Positions 23,201-33,720 of a stretch of DNA of 64,000 nt are shown here, piece after piece. The notes below the pieces were generated by a model that saw only the letters and a list, made by a program, of their open reading frames with translations, made no database searches and was not told where the DNA came from. Made by a program: the position numbers and the translations under genes. Each line of letters starts with the position of its first letter. Position 1 is the first letter of the stretch. The stretch comes from Heliocidaris tuberculata (Eukaryota > Echinodermata > Echinoidea > Camarodonta > Echinometridae): NCBI GenBank assembly GCA_025618425.1, contig CM046847.1, positions 6,458,441 through 6,522,440 of the forward strand, read 5' to 3'.

Positions 23201-26200
23201 TATACAGTTAGAATGTATAAAATTAACCCCAAATAACTTTACCCAGCATTCTACAGGTTAGCGGTTAAGGAGTTTAAAGAAAATAAAGGACAGCGTAAAC
23301 AATCGGAATTCAACTGGAGTTGAGTTCCGTGCGAGCAGTTTTCTATGCGTGTGCATTTTTTTATGCGTGCACGTTCGGCGAACGCCAAGACACGATAATA
23401 GAATTATCGCAATTGCATTATCGCTTTGTCGTCTGCTATGTGCAGCGCCGGGGCTGACAAACATTCGAAAATTGATTTGGGGTGGAACTTACCGATAATA
23501 TCAGGGGCGGATCCAGGATTTTGTATAAGAGGGGGCAAACAAATGCAGGTTTGTCAACTTTTGATTTGGCGCATAACTAATGGATAATATACAACTCAAA
23601 TAAAACATGAAATGGATGAAGTATACAACGCAAAATGTTTATATCGAATAGAAAATTGGTTTGGCGCATAAATTACAAAGAATCTACTGATCAAATGAAA
23701 CATTAAATAAATTAGAACTAAGATGTAAAATACATCGAAAATTGATTTGGTGCTTAGGGATAATATACAACCAAAATAAAATATGAAATGAATGAAGTAT
23801 ACAACGCAAAATGTTTTTTTATCAATTGGAAATTGATTTGGTGCGTAACTAATGGATAATATGTGACCCGTCACATCAAAATGAGACAGAAGTCGTATTT
23901 TTTCAAATTTAACTTTATTAATGATTATTATACTCCATTTCATAAGCGTTAATTTGATATAAAGGTCAACCCTAGAGAGTGAGTATTAGTAGAGATAATG
24001 GCTTTTGAAACTCAAGTATAGTAGGGCTCTGGAAAAGTATTTCTTCCAGAAAGACGCTTCTGAAGTTTGACTTCCATTTTGTCTTCATGCACCAGTTTTT
24101 CATCTGTAATGCCAACTAGATTTTTTAAAAGTCTGTAGTAACCGTTAAACAATTTGAATAAAAACTAGTTCCTACGTTCCTTTAGGATCTCTTCTCATGA
24201 AAACATAAGTTTTAATTCATATAAGTCACGATTTCTAACGCTTTAATGGGTAGATAAGTAAGTAGTTTCAAGCCACTGAAAAGGCTTCTCGCATCGACTT
24301 ATTCCATCTTTACCATGCTATTTTTTATGATTTTTTTTTTATGCTGGTATATAGTCGATTTTACATTTTAAAAACCTAGAAAAGTTCTTTTCGTTTAAGT
24401 TTTTTTTATAGATCCATGATTGTGGTCTTCAAACAGTTTCAGCTTTGTTGCCGAAAGAGCAACTTTGGGTAATTTGCATATGCATAATTAGCATAAATTC
24501 ATGGAAAATTGGCATAATTATTAAGCAATCCCAGCCAATTTTCCATGAAAGTTCTACATGTACTTTCATTCAACCAGGAAATTGTAGGTCCATGTTCCAA
24601 CTATAAGAAAAAAAATTCACTTTCAGTTGTTCAAATATAATTAAATTGGTATTTACATGAACTTTACGTGATATCTGATTGAAAAAAAAATACATTAAAA
24701 TGTAATTGTGTATTTCTTACAATTAGAACAAGGAACTATAATTTCATGGTTGAATGAAAATAGATTTCATGGAAATTTGGCATAATTATGCTCGCAGCGT
24801 TTTAAATGGCTATTATTGAATCTCTTTTCTTTCACCCACCTTGAAAGTGAAACTTGACACAATGCGTTCTGGTCGTTGCTCTTTCTTTGAAAGCTAAGTT
24901 TCTTCTCTCTTTACTTTCTAATGATGCAGTATTAAAACCAGGAAGTATTTAAAGCCACACTACAATAAACAAATCTTTAGTTTGACATTTTCCTTTCTTC
25001 CTGCAAGTTATCTCCAAACTTTTTCAAAAGAGCAATACAAATTGCAGTTGCAGCTTTCCTATAAGATGTGCTTAAGAGCATGGAGTTCATGTCCTGGCGA
25101 TAATTGATCGCACCCCCCCCCCCCCCCCCCGAATCATGCTTTTTTAAGCTTGACATAATGATTTGCTGTAATGTGCTATTTCCATATATCACGCAGTGTT
25201 AACAGCACTTAAAGAGGGCTATAATCAATTGATATAGTGTTCATTTGTCTTTGGGTTTTTTATATTAGAGATAGGGATATTTAGAAGTAGCTCTCTTTCA
25301 AACATCCGTTTGTTTTAATGCAGAAGGGAAAATCTGAAATCCTTAAAACAAAATCTACCTTTTTCCCCATACATGTAGGCATGCGAGAAGGCACCAGCCT
25401 GTCAAGCACCCTGCATTAGACGGCGAATATTTCGGAAAATATCAGGTGACCTGGAACATCCAATGAATAAAAGCCTTGTATAGCTAGGGGCGTGGCCTGG
25501 TGTGTAAACAACACTGAACTCTATGATAGAGTTCAGTGGTAAACAGTTGCTCTCATTCACTTTCTGCAAATTCTATAACAATTTGAGCGGAAAAAGAAAG
25601 AAAGAAAAAAAAAGAAAAAAAACCCACTTCCAGAAAAACTTATTTTTCTACTTCTTCCAGTAATATTTAGGACTAGAAATATTTTTACAGGGCATGGATG
25701 AAACATTGGAGATTCATATACATCGAGAATAACAATTTCCCCAAATTTGGTATTTTTCACTATTTTCCCCTTTTTCTCGAGTTCAAGCCCAGCGATTTCT
25801 GTCTCATTTTTATGTGATGGGTCACATACAACTCAAATAAAACATGAAATGGATGAAGTATACAACGCAAAATGATTATATCGAATAGAAAATTGGTTTG
25901 GCGCATAAATTTCAAAGAATCTTCAGATCAAATGAAACAACAAATAAATTGGAACCAAGACGCAAAATACATTTATATAATCAAAAATTGATTTGGCGCT
26001 TAACGTAGGGAGTATATACAACCCAAATAAAATATGAAATGAATGAAGTATACAACGCAATTTTTTTTAAAAATAATTTTTTAAATTAAATTGGAAATTG
26101 ATTTGGCGCGTAACTTACGGATGATATACAACTCGAATAAAACATGAAATGGAAGAAGTATACAACGCAAAATGTTTAAATCGAATAGAAAATTGGTTCG

Positions 26201-29200
26201 GCGCATAAATTACAAAGAATCTACAGACAAAATGAAACAAATAAATTAGAACTAAGACGCAAAATACATATATCGAATCAAAAATTGATTTGGCGCTTAA
26301 CTTAGGGATTATATACAACCCAAATAAAATATGAAATGAATGAAGTATACAACGCAATTTTTTTTTTTTTTTTTTTTTAAATTAAATTGGAAATTGATTT
26401 GGCGCGTAACTTACGGATGATATACAACTCGAATAAAACATGAAATGGAAGAAGTATACAACGCAAAATGTTTAAATCGAATAGAAAATTGGTTCGGCGC
26501 ATAAATTACAAAGAATCTAGAGACAAAATGAAACAAATAAATTAGAACTAAGACGCAAAATACATATATCGAATCGAAAATTGATTTGGCGCTTAGCTTA
26601 GGGATAATATACAACCCAAATAAAACATCAAATGAATGAAGTATACAACTCAAAATGTTGTGTTTTTTTTTGTAACTAATGGATAATATACAACCTAAAT
26701 AAAACATTAAATGGATGAAGTATACAATGCAAACTGTTTTTATCGAACTGAAAATTCAGTTGGCGTGTAATTTATGGAGAATCTACAACCCAAACAAAAC
26801 AACAGATGAATCAAGTATTCAACACAAAACGTTTAAATCGAATAGAAAATTGGTTTGGCGCATATATTACAAAGAATCTACAGACCGAATGAAACAACAA
26901 ATAAATTAGAACTAAGTCGCAAAATACATTTATCGAATCGAAAATTGAAAGTGAAGACGTCCCTGAATTGATATCTCGTTAGGTGAGCTTTCGTGATCGA
27001 TCAATTAGTCTTTGTTCAAGTCTTATTTATATTAACTTTTTTTGGTATTTTATATTCAAACATCAATATCTCCCGTATGCTGTCACCGTTGAATGTCGTG
27101 TTAAGTTTTCTGGGGTTGATTTTGTGTAAGCTAACTATACACAAATTATTTTTTCAAGCCTCAGGTACCCTTTAAAGGGAAACTACTGGTCTTTATATCA
27201 CTCATACAAGACCACAGATACACAATGTCTATAAAAGTATGATGCAATGGTTATTAATGTTGGTGTGAAAGCTTATTAATGTGTTATATTTTCAAAACAA
27301 AAGTGGTCAAAATTTTTTAAAAATATGAATGTGAAAGGCCTTCTAGAGGGTATTACCAATCTATAAACGGCAAGTCCCATGTATTCAAGTTTGGCAAACC
27401 AACACCACCTCCTAACGAATTACTAACTTTGCTATAATAATAATAATAATAATGGCGGCTTCTTGTATAGTGCTCGCTGCTCAGGTCCGTCACATTGTGA
27501 TGCTCATGGCGCTCCAACATTATTACCCCGGTCATAGCCGAGTGGCCAAATATGTAGCACACTAGCATATCGGTTACCCATTTACACCTCGTGGAGAGTG
27601 GCAAATGTGGATAAATGTTTTGCCAAAAGACGTTAGTGCCGGGCTGGGATTCGAACCTTCAACCCCTTGATTAAGAGTCAAGTGAAAGAACCACAACACC
27701 TCCACATGTAAAACGTACATACCATCTTGTCAGATTCTGCCGATTCCAGTCTTTCTTGGATTTGTTGTAAGGCATCCAGCGTGGATTCTGTACTCACTAG
27801 TCTCTTCTGGGCAAGCTTCTTCCTTCTCAATGCACTTTTTGCCTGAAAATGTTATAAAAAAAAAATTGAAGTTCAGTTAATGTCTTACACTTCTCTTCTT
27901 TGATAGAAGAATACTTTGCGACAGATTGGAATATATAGGCATATGCATATAAATATGTGTATATAGAAATTTATATGTGAACAAGTCAAACCACTCTAAA
28001 AGCGGTGATCATGGCTTCACTACAGACCATCTGGGGATGACTAATATCAAACTTGATTTTTCTAAATTTCCTTGTTATAATTAATTCAGTTCTCGAATGA
28101 ATAAGATTGCCTAGACTAGCAATATCAACAAGCATCTCCCTATTCTTATAAACACTGATATGTAAAAACCGACATAAAAAGGTCTTTAAATGATCAAAAC
28201 CCTATATTGAAACCAACCTCAGGTCATAGAAGTTTCTAAGTAATGTATGCAATTTCATACAAATGAAATGTACAATTATACAACATATAACATTTTCAGT
28301 CTATATAGCATCAGCTTCAGGCCAAATGTGGCATGAAGCCACACTACATAGACTGAAAATGTGTTATTTTAGACCTTGCTATTGTATTTATAAAATAGTA
28401 AGGTCTAAAGCAACATAACAAAATAACACCTATGGTGTTCTTCAACGGTGTATGAGTAAGTACTCACAGATGTTTTCTTTCCTTTTCTTAGATGTTGCCT
28501 GGTTTCTTTATCTTCTTGCTCCACCACTCTTGAAAGTCTCTCTATTGTCAGCTGCATAGATATAATGGTCTTCTTTAGCCTGTGGAATAGACACAAGATA
28601 TATCTGCATAATATAAGAATTATTAGTAAACTACTTGTTGCTGAATTCATAAATCAAATTTCTTTTTCTTTTGTAGGCATGAATTTGGAATAGGATTTAG
28701 ACCTAAAATACAAATTGGTGCAAGATCAGGGCCCTGTTTCATAAAACTTGTCATCAATGACAAGTTGCAATAACTGTTATAAGCTACTGAAATCCTGAAA
28801 TCTGATTGGCTGAGAGCAAATTTGTCAGTAAAAATCACTGACAAGACACTTGATGAAATGCCCCCCTGCCCCCCCCCCCCCCTGGGTATGGTGATTCTGC
28901 ACAGGGATGTTAACAAAAATGTCAACAACAACAACAACAACAACAAAACAGTGCTGATTGAAATCACAGATTTATTATTCGTTATGGAGTTTGAATCAGT
29001 CTTATTTGATTAATTTCATTCAATCACTGATTTTAAGTAATTTTTTTTAAATAAAATTTTTTAAAATCCTGATTCTGCATGAATAAATTCTCACTATCAA
29101 AGCCCTGTTACCAATTTAAGAAGTATAACATAGTGATTAACAGGCAACTAAAACCTACCTTCAGATAGCAAAATTCTTTTTACAGATTTTCTATTTTTGG

Positions 29201-32200
29201 GTTAAAAAGCTGTATTCTGCAACATAAAGTAAAGACAAAGAATCACAACTAAAGTGTGGCCATGTAAACTACTCTGTAATAATATTGAGAAGAATCAGAA
29301 GACCTTTGTGAATGAGAACATGGAATTCAGAGAATATACCAAATAACAACAAACTAAGGTTTGTATAAGGAAGGGGTCAGATAAAAGAAGCGTTAAAACT
29401 TCAATAAACGATAATTCACCTTAGAGTTCCAAGTTCAACAGAAGTTACTGCCGACACGGCTTTCTGACCTTTAGATGCAAATTTTATTACCTGAAAGAGA
29501 TTATCAAGAATCATTATGCAATGAATAAAAACTTTTATTTGGCATTTTGAGAGTAGATGCAACTTGAAAACGAATAACAATAAATTCAATGCACTAGCAA
29601 AAGTAGAATGTACAGAGTCAGTGCTGAAAACATGACAGATTAACCATGCAAAGAATATGTGAAAGTTGATTTGGCAACTAAGTACATTTAGTAGGTTGTA
29701 GAGGGCTTGCTATATACAGTGCATGTCTTGACCTATTCACCTGAGCGCTTGCTTATTTAAAGGCTGTTTGAATATATCTAGTGGACAATATAACCTTTGA
29801 AAGAATAGTATTACACTTCTAACAGAAACATCATTTTTCAAAATTTAGAATTTGAAGGTAATTTCCGGTCCATTTCTTGTCTGTCCCTTTCTACAGAATT
29901 TTAATTAGACAAAACATTTCCACACAAATCATTTTTGCTCTGAGATTACCATCTAATCCTACATATCATACATGACAGATTTTTATAAAATGTTGAGAGT
30001 GTTCTATCACAATCTGAAGTTTTATCAAGCTGAAGGTACAGCATTTGGAAATGTCCATTGTTCAGGCATGTCCAACATATGTTATTGATTTTAATCAAAT
30101 AACCTTGAAATTCAGGAGTGGCAAGATAATGAAACGAGAGTGGTGTCATAAATGCAACTGCTTCCATTCTAAATATGTTTTTTGGAACCTATGCAGTTCA
30201 ATAGAAGCATAGCTGAAAAACTAGAGGCCTTATCAAACAAACAGTTCACATTATATAAAGCATACATACCTTTGTATTATCATCTGTCATTACAAGAACC
30301 TGTTTTCTTTTCTGAAGATGAAGTAGGATGAGATCGAAGGAGGCATCATCTTTACATAGATCTGCACACTCCATCTTGAACGTGGAATAGTCTACTACAT
30401 GATCTGTGCTGGAACAGTGTACATTCTCATGATGTCTGTTGAGAAGGTCTTCTCCAAACTCCTGTAAAATATTTCACATACAGGAACACATTTCTTAACA
30501 GAAAAAAAAAAAAAAAATACACAAAAGGGTATAACCTTATGATTTAACAATTGAACTAAACTATTATCTTCAATCAAATATGTCCATCATATTCTTCAGT
30601 TATTGAAGACATCATCAAAAACTGTAAAAATAAAACAGTTGTATTGATCAGAAGCAGTAATGCAGCCTGATGACAAGCATTTTGTAAAATCTATTCATGT
30701 ACAAGAAAAAAAAGTATTCTTTTGAAGGAGAGGAGTAATAAGAACAACTGTGAGGATTAGGAACATACATAATAAATGATTATTCTTGGTCTAATGCAGG
30801 GCTCCACACCAACTTTTTTTCTTCTTCTTTCTTTCTTTTTTTTTTTCTTTTCTTTTTTCTTTTCTTTCTTTCTTTTTTTTTTTTTTTTTTGGGGGGGGGG
30901 GGGGGTTGGAATGCATTTTTTATGTTCTGTATGCATGAGACCTATGTAAAATTTTTGAAATTTTGGGCATTCGGACTCAGATTTAGGGAGTCTATGTGTT
31001 CTGAGCACCTATTAGTGTTGAGACACTGCCTAATGTAGCCTAACACCTACCAATTATAATGAAATGTTTTCAAAATCAGGTCAGTGATTGTGCCCTTGAT
31101 CGTAGTTAGAACTTCCTCAATTATTTTGTCACCAAGAAATATTTCACATCCTAATACATGCATTGAATTTCAATTGGTATACCTTTAATAATTCAACGGC
31201 AACAAAGTCTCCCACAGGGGGTTCGTTCGTCTGTTGGAAGAAAGAGGCCATAGTCCACCTCAGTGGTCTTCTAATGAATGTGTTCACTCCCCACGACAGC
31301 CATGTTGAACTGGCTTCTAGATCATCTGCTCTCACCATTTGACCATTTCTGCAAGAAAAGATGAGAACTCATTACGTAAAATTTTCATAGTACTGACTTT
31401 ATTTTCATTATCATTCAAATCTGAATTTGATTTCAAAACTACAGAATATATTGGTTGCAGCACTCACACTTATGCGAGGTTATTGTAGATAACCTCGCAC
31501 TCTGTACCTTCATACCATGAGCAATTGCCTCCCATAGGCAAGTGTGTGATATCTTGCAAATATGTGTGCGGCAGAGGAGCAAGATCATTGACCAAAAACA
31601 GCCTGAAAATTTCATTTGATCAAGATGATAAAGATACTATCGAAGGATCTGGCATGAAATTAGATATTCTATCATTCTAAAATGTAGAAGCAAGTATTTT
31701 CTCAAAATTTTGATGATTATATTGGTGTTTTTACCTCTTCAAATTAGAGGTCGTGAGAGGCCAAAACTGACACAGCCCCATATAGTGATGGTCCCGTGAG
31801 TGGGGTTGCAGTTGACTATATAATTCACTGGTGGGAGAGGGGGCTGTACATGGTATTTCTTAAATACATGTACACATCAAGTTCCCCAGCAAATCTAAAC
31901 CCCATAGGTACCTTAAAATGTGATAACCTCTTTTTTCAGAAAAATTTGGAGGAGATTGGCACCCCAAATATATGATCTCCCCCCCTTTTTTTTTTCTTCA
32001 GAAAAGCATCCTATAAAAATTAGGACTTTATTTTCTCTTTAAAACATTTTCTTCTCAGGGGTAGCATCTCACGAACCATCCAAGTTTGCCAACATCCTAT
32101 TGAAGTGTGCCCATCTTAGCCTTTCAATGGGATGTCCATTGGCATTGTCCATAAACTTGGATGGTTTTGCAAGCTGCTACCTACCTTGCTTCACTAAATT

Positions 32201-33405
32201 TCATATTTAGAAAAGCTATAAAACATCAATACCATCATACTGTAGATTCAGATGTAAATGAGAGAGATTGCGCGATATCGGTGTAACTGTTAGCTAGGCT
32301 AAGTCTTAGACCGAAAATTCTGTCTCTCGTTCATTAACCTCTTAATTTTGACAGGGTCGGCCATTCACTTAAACTAAGACAGAAACGCTCCTATCACTCT
32401 GCTGTGCAAACTTTCTGAGAACCGACGATCAGTCGGCATGTAGTCGTAAAAAGGCTTGTAGACCCCCTTTGAATTATCATTTTTCAAATTGAATAGATTA
32501 GGCCTAGGCTCTAAACATTCACAAATCTGTTCACTTACCAATTTGACTGTTTTATTCCTTGTAATGCTCCTTTTTCAGGTAATTCAGGGTCCAAATTAAT
32601 GTGTGCGAGTTCGTAATGAATTCATCACATTTTCCCCTTCATAATAATTTTCCCTTGTACGTAGACTAGAACGGCTACGATGTTATCTTCATTCCTGCGC
32701 AGTGGAAACTGTTTGAATACGACTGCAAGATTTTCAAATGGATAATAATTTGGACCCTGAATTACCTGAAAAAGGAGCATTACAAGGAATAAAACAGTCA
32801 AATTGGTAAGTGAACAGATTCGTGAATGTTTAGAGCCTAGGCCTTATCTATTCAATTTGAAAAATAATAATTCAAAATCAAAGGGGGGTCTACAAGCCTT
32901 TTTACGACATGCCGACTGATCGTCAGTTCTCAGAAAGTTTGCACAGCAGAGTGATAGGAGCATTTCTGTCTCTAACAAAGTGAATGGACAACCCTGTCAA
33001 AATTAAGAGGCTAATGAATGAGAGACAGAATTTTCGGTCTAGCTAAGTCTTTGCCATGTTTGCCATTTTTTAAAGGCGATCTTTCCCGTTTACATCAGAA
33101 TCTAGTACAGGATGACCATCAATTATTTCTCGATTAACACGATACCTATTCATTTCTTTAATTACTGCACCGATGCACTGCGGAACCACTCCTTTCCTCC
33201 TGAAACTTTGTGTCAAATCTTCCAGCGAAAAAAGTGGAGTTTTCTGTGCTCTTCCATATTTCAAGATGAGCTCTGACCAGAATTTCATTTTGTTGTCCCA
33301 GTCTCGAGGATTCACCTGCCGATTCTCACGAAAACCTGAGAAAAGATAACCCATTCGTTCATCATCTTCCCAGCAATCAGGTAAATGTTCTGTGGTGGTA
33401 TCCAT
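20208..33405 (-). CDS. CHMP7: CHMP7, ESCRT-III-related charged multivesicular body protein 7, complete gene, copy A
   Basis: CHMP7 is an ESCRT-II/ESCRT-III hybrid. It recruits ESCRT-III to the reforming nuclear envelope and also serves endosomal sorting. Nine coding exons on the minus strand join in frame with GT-AG borders: 33405-33146, 31348-31183, 30461-30270, 29490-29420, 28579-28468, 27842-27723, 22806-22702, 21683-21485 and 20317-20208. Together they give 1335 nt and 444 residues; human CHMP7 has about 453. Residues 1 to about 215 form the tandem winged-helix half: WEDDERMGYLFSGF, RDWDNKMKFW, TWLSWGVNTFIRRPLRW and FVAVELLK all align with human CHMP7. From about 230 follows the charged helical Snf7 half (LTIERLSRVVEQED, VLEAYRSGAKALKK). 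A MIM1-like acidic helix lies at 370-385 (DIDLDLLESELESLIS), and the protein ends in SMLAS. The exon 1-2 join was fixed by phase and by homology (MNR|NGQMVRADDL). Introns hold MITEs, a SINE, a satellite array and a long inverted repeat. Exon 9 is the least conserved and rests on phase and splice signal. Confidence 0.93.
20461..20623. mobile_element. GGGCCC foldback element, member 1
   Basis: CTGGGCCCCGTTGCATAAAA pairs with TTTTATGCAACAGGGCCCAG. The inner stem CTTACCATTAACGGTAAC pairs with GTTACCATTAATGGTAAG. The centre contains TTGATTGGCTG. It lies in the 163 bp just upstream of CHMP7 exon 9 (intron 8). Copy B: 48851-49013. Confidence 0.8.
20791..21172. mobile_element. MITE, GAGTTCTGG family, member 2
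   Basis: The left end TTAAAGATAAAGTTGAGTTC pairs with the right end AGAACTCAACCTTCCCTTTAA, and both are bounded by TTAA. The interior matches 16949-17342 in order. It lies in CHMP7 intron 8. Copy B: 49181-49562. Confidence 0.78.
21715..22268. mobile_element. MITE, GAGTTCTGG family, member 3, split by a nested foldback
   Basis: It starts TTAAAGATGAAGTTGAGTTC and ends CCAGAACTCAACCTTCTC then TTTTAA. The interior is shared with the other two members. A GGGCC foldback at 21738-21882 interrupts it between GTTCTGG and TGGTCATG. Members 1 and 2 read GTTCTGGTCATG without a break, so the insertion is younger than this MITE. It lies 32 bp from the CHMP7 exon 8 acceptor. Copy B: 50104-50657. Confidence 0.78.
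21738..21882. mobile_element. GGGCCC foldback element, member 2 (nested)
   Basis: GGCCTGTTGCACAAA on the left pairs with TTTTGTGCAACGGGCC on the right. Inner arms carry AAACGCAACTC and GAGTTGCGTT, and the centre contains CTGATTGGCTG. TGG lies on both sides and may be a 3-bp target duplication. Copy B: 50127-50271. Confidence 0.78.
23463..26948. repeat. Satellite array with about 300-bp higher-order unit in CHMP7 intron 6, copy A
   Basis: Monomers of about 95-110 bp share AAAATTGATTTGGCGC, TACAACCCAAATAAAA and GAAGTATACAACGCAAAATG. Three subtypes follow one another (GCGCATAAATT, GCGCTTAACTTAGGG, GCGCGTAACTTACGG). The first subtype recurs at 25901, 26201 and 26497, so the higher-order period is about 296-300 bp. 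Two insertions interrupt the array: a GGGGCGGATCCAGG fragment near 23500 and a 1.96-kb element at 23863-25825. Frames across the array are spurious. Copy B: 51858-55355, with different internal indels. Confidence 0.85.
23863..25825. mobile_element. 1.96-kb non-coding TIR element inserted in the satellite, copy A
   Basis: The left end GTGACCCGTCACATCAAAAT and the complement of the right end GTGACCCATCACATAAAAAT continue to match through GAGACAGAA, about 30 of 33 bp in total. Removing the element and one AT restores the uninterrupted satellite (GGATAATATACAACTC), giving a 2-bp AT target duplication. The interior has an inverted pair around 24500-24550 (CATGGAAAATTGGCATAAT and CAATTTTCCATGAA) and a run of about 20 C at 25111-25130, but no convincing transposase frame. 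Copy B: 52258-54219. Confidence 0.75.
27433..27705 (-). mobile_element. tRNA-Lys-derived SINE, copy A
   Basis: Read on the minus strand, the head resembles a tRNA. An anticodon arm CTTGACTCTTAATCAAG (27665-27681 region) has a CTT anticodon as in tRNA-Lys, followed by a B box GGTTCGAATCC (27647-27657). The body is about 190 bp and the tail is (ATT)n at the low-coordinate end. The acceptor stem is not preserved, so it is a SINE, not a tRNA gene. It ends 17 bp from the CHMP7 exon 6 donor (27721-27722), in sense orientation with the gene. Confidence 0.75.
28729..28866. mobile_element. GGGCCC foldback element, member 3
   Basis: The left end GGGCCCTGTTTCATAAAACT pairs imperfectly with the right end CTTGATGAAATGCCCCCC. 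The inner sequence CTTGTCATCAATGACAAG is itself a palindrome, and the centre has TCTGATTGGCTG. A C run of variable length follows. It lies in CHMP7 intron 4. Copy B: about 57134-57268. Confidence 0.7.
30815..30906. repeat. Polypyrimidine tract followed by a G run
   Basis: (C/T)n of about 75 nt then about 16 G. Length differs in copy B (about 59233-59326, longer G run). The Lys-rich minus-strand frame across it is an artefact. Confidence 0.9.
31473..31499. other. Perfect 11-bp hairpin in CHMP7 intron 1
   Basis: TGCGAGGTTAT, loop TGTAG, ATAACCTCGCA. Identical in copy B (59897-59923). It lies 125 bp upstream of exon 2 on the gene strand. Function unknown. Confidence 0.7.
32307..32602 (-). repeat. 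Left arm of long inverted repeat in CHMP7 intron 1, copy A
   Basis: About 296 nt, reverse-complementary to 32748-33043 with high identity. Shared stretches include AGACCGAAAATTCTGTCTCT, TCTGCTGTGCAAACTTTCTG and GACGATCAGTCGGCATG. On the minus strand it carries CAAATTG|GTAAGTGAAC, the mirror of the donor in the right arm. The loop is about 145 bp. Copy B: 60732-61027. Confidence 0.85.
32738..32805 (+). CDS. Possible first coding exon of an antisense gene, copy A
   Basis: An ATG at 32738-32740 opens 22 codons (MDNNLDPELPEKGALQGIKQ then SN) running into an excellent donor TTG|GTAAGTG at 32806, phase 2. Upstream is GC-richer and has CCTGCGCAGTGG, resembling an NRF1 half-site. The frame runs antisense to CHMP7 inside its intron 1, so the two 5' ends would overlap. 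I do not recognise the protein and found no second exon. The same exon body and donor exist in inverted copy in the left arm, but without the ATG. Copy B: 61163-61230. Confidence 0.35.
32748..33043 (+). repeat. Right arm of long inverted repeat in CHMP7 intron 1, copy A
   Basis: Pairs with 32307-32602. The inner edge falls about ten bases after the ATG of the plus-strand exon candidate at 32738. It ends about 100 bp from the CHMP7 exon 1 donor (33144-33145). Copy B: 61173-61468. Confidence 0.85.
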
Positions 33406-33720
33406 TTTGTGACCTTGTAACTACTGGAAGTGGAACAAAACACTTTCAAATAACAACACAGGCAATTAAACCTAATGTAGCTAGCTAGCTAGCTCAGCTC
33501 AGTCAATATATGCACTGTATAATATTGCACAGTGCATAATCTGTGTGTTAAGTTTGTTGAACCCGGAAGTCCGCGATTTGCTGCCCTCTTTTGACCAAAG
33601 CTGTGCCAATGCCGGGGATTTTTCAAAATTTCCGTATCGGGATTGGTCAAGAAAGCTGAAAATTTACGATTTCTGAGTGAAATTATAACGACTTTTAACG
33701 AGTAATGGAGCGGATATTAT
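33406..33720 (-). promoter_or_regulatory. Probable CHMP7 promoter, copy A
   Basis: Immediately upstream of the CHMP7 ATG. It has an ETS/GABP-type site CCGGAAGT at 33563-33570 within ACCCGGAAGTCCGCG, a CCAAT box at 33606-33610 and an inverted one (ATTGG) at 33642-33646, and no TATA box in the expected place. This layout is usual for housekeeping genes. A (GCTA)n repeat lies at 33480-33494. Transcription start not determined. Confidence 0.5.

Noticed and set aside
23596..26909. Several FVIYAPNQFSIR-type frames
   Set aside because: They are repeated translations of the satellite monomers, with no start or splice context, and vary with each indel.
23553..26948. CRISPR-like array of repeats
   Set aside because: The units are head-to-tail ~100-bp monomers without unique spacers, in a eukaryotic intron.
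27640..27705. A tRNA-Lys gene (CTT anticodon, B box)
   Set aside because: The acceptor stem and D arm do not pair, and a body and (ATT)n tail follow, so it is a SINE head.
30757..31008. Lys/Glu-rich minus-strand frame
   Set aside because: It is the complement of a polypyrimidine tract inside a CHMP7 intron. Its length changes between copies without keeping frame.
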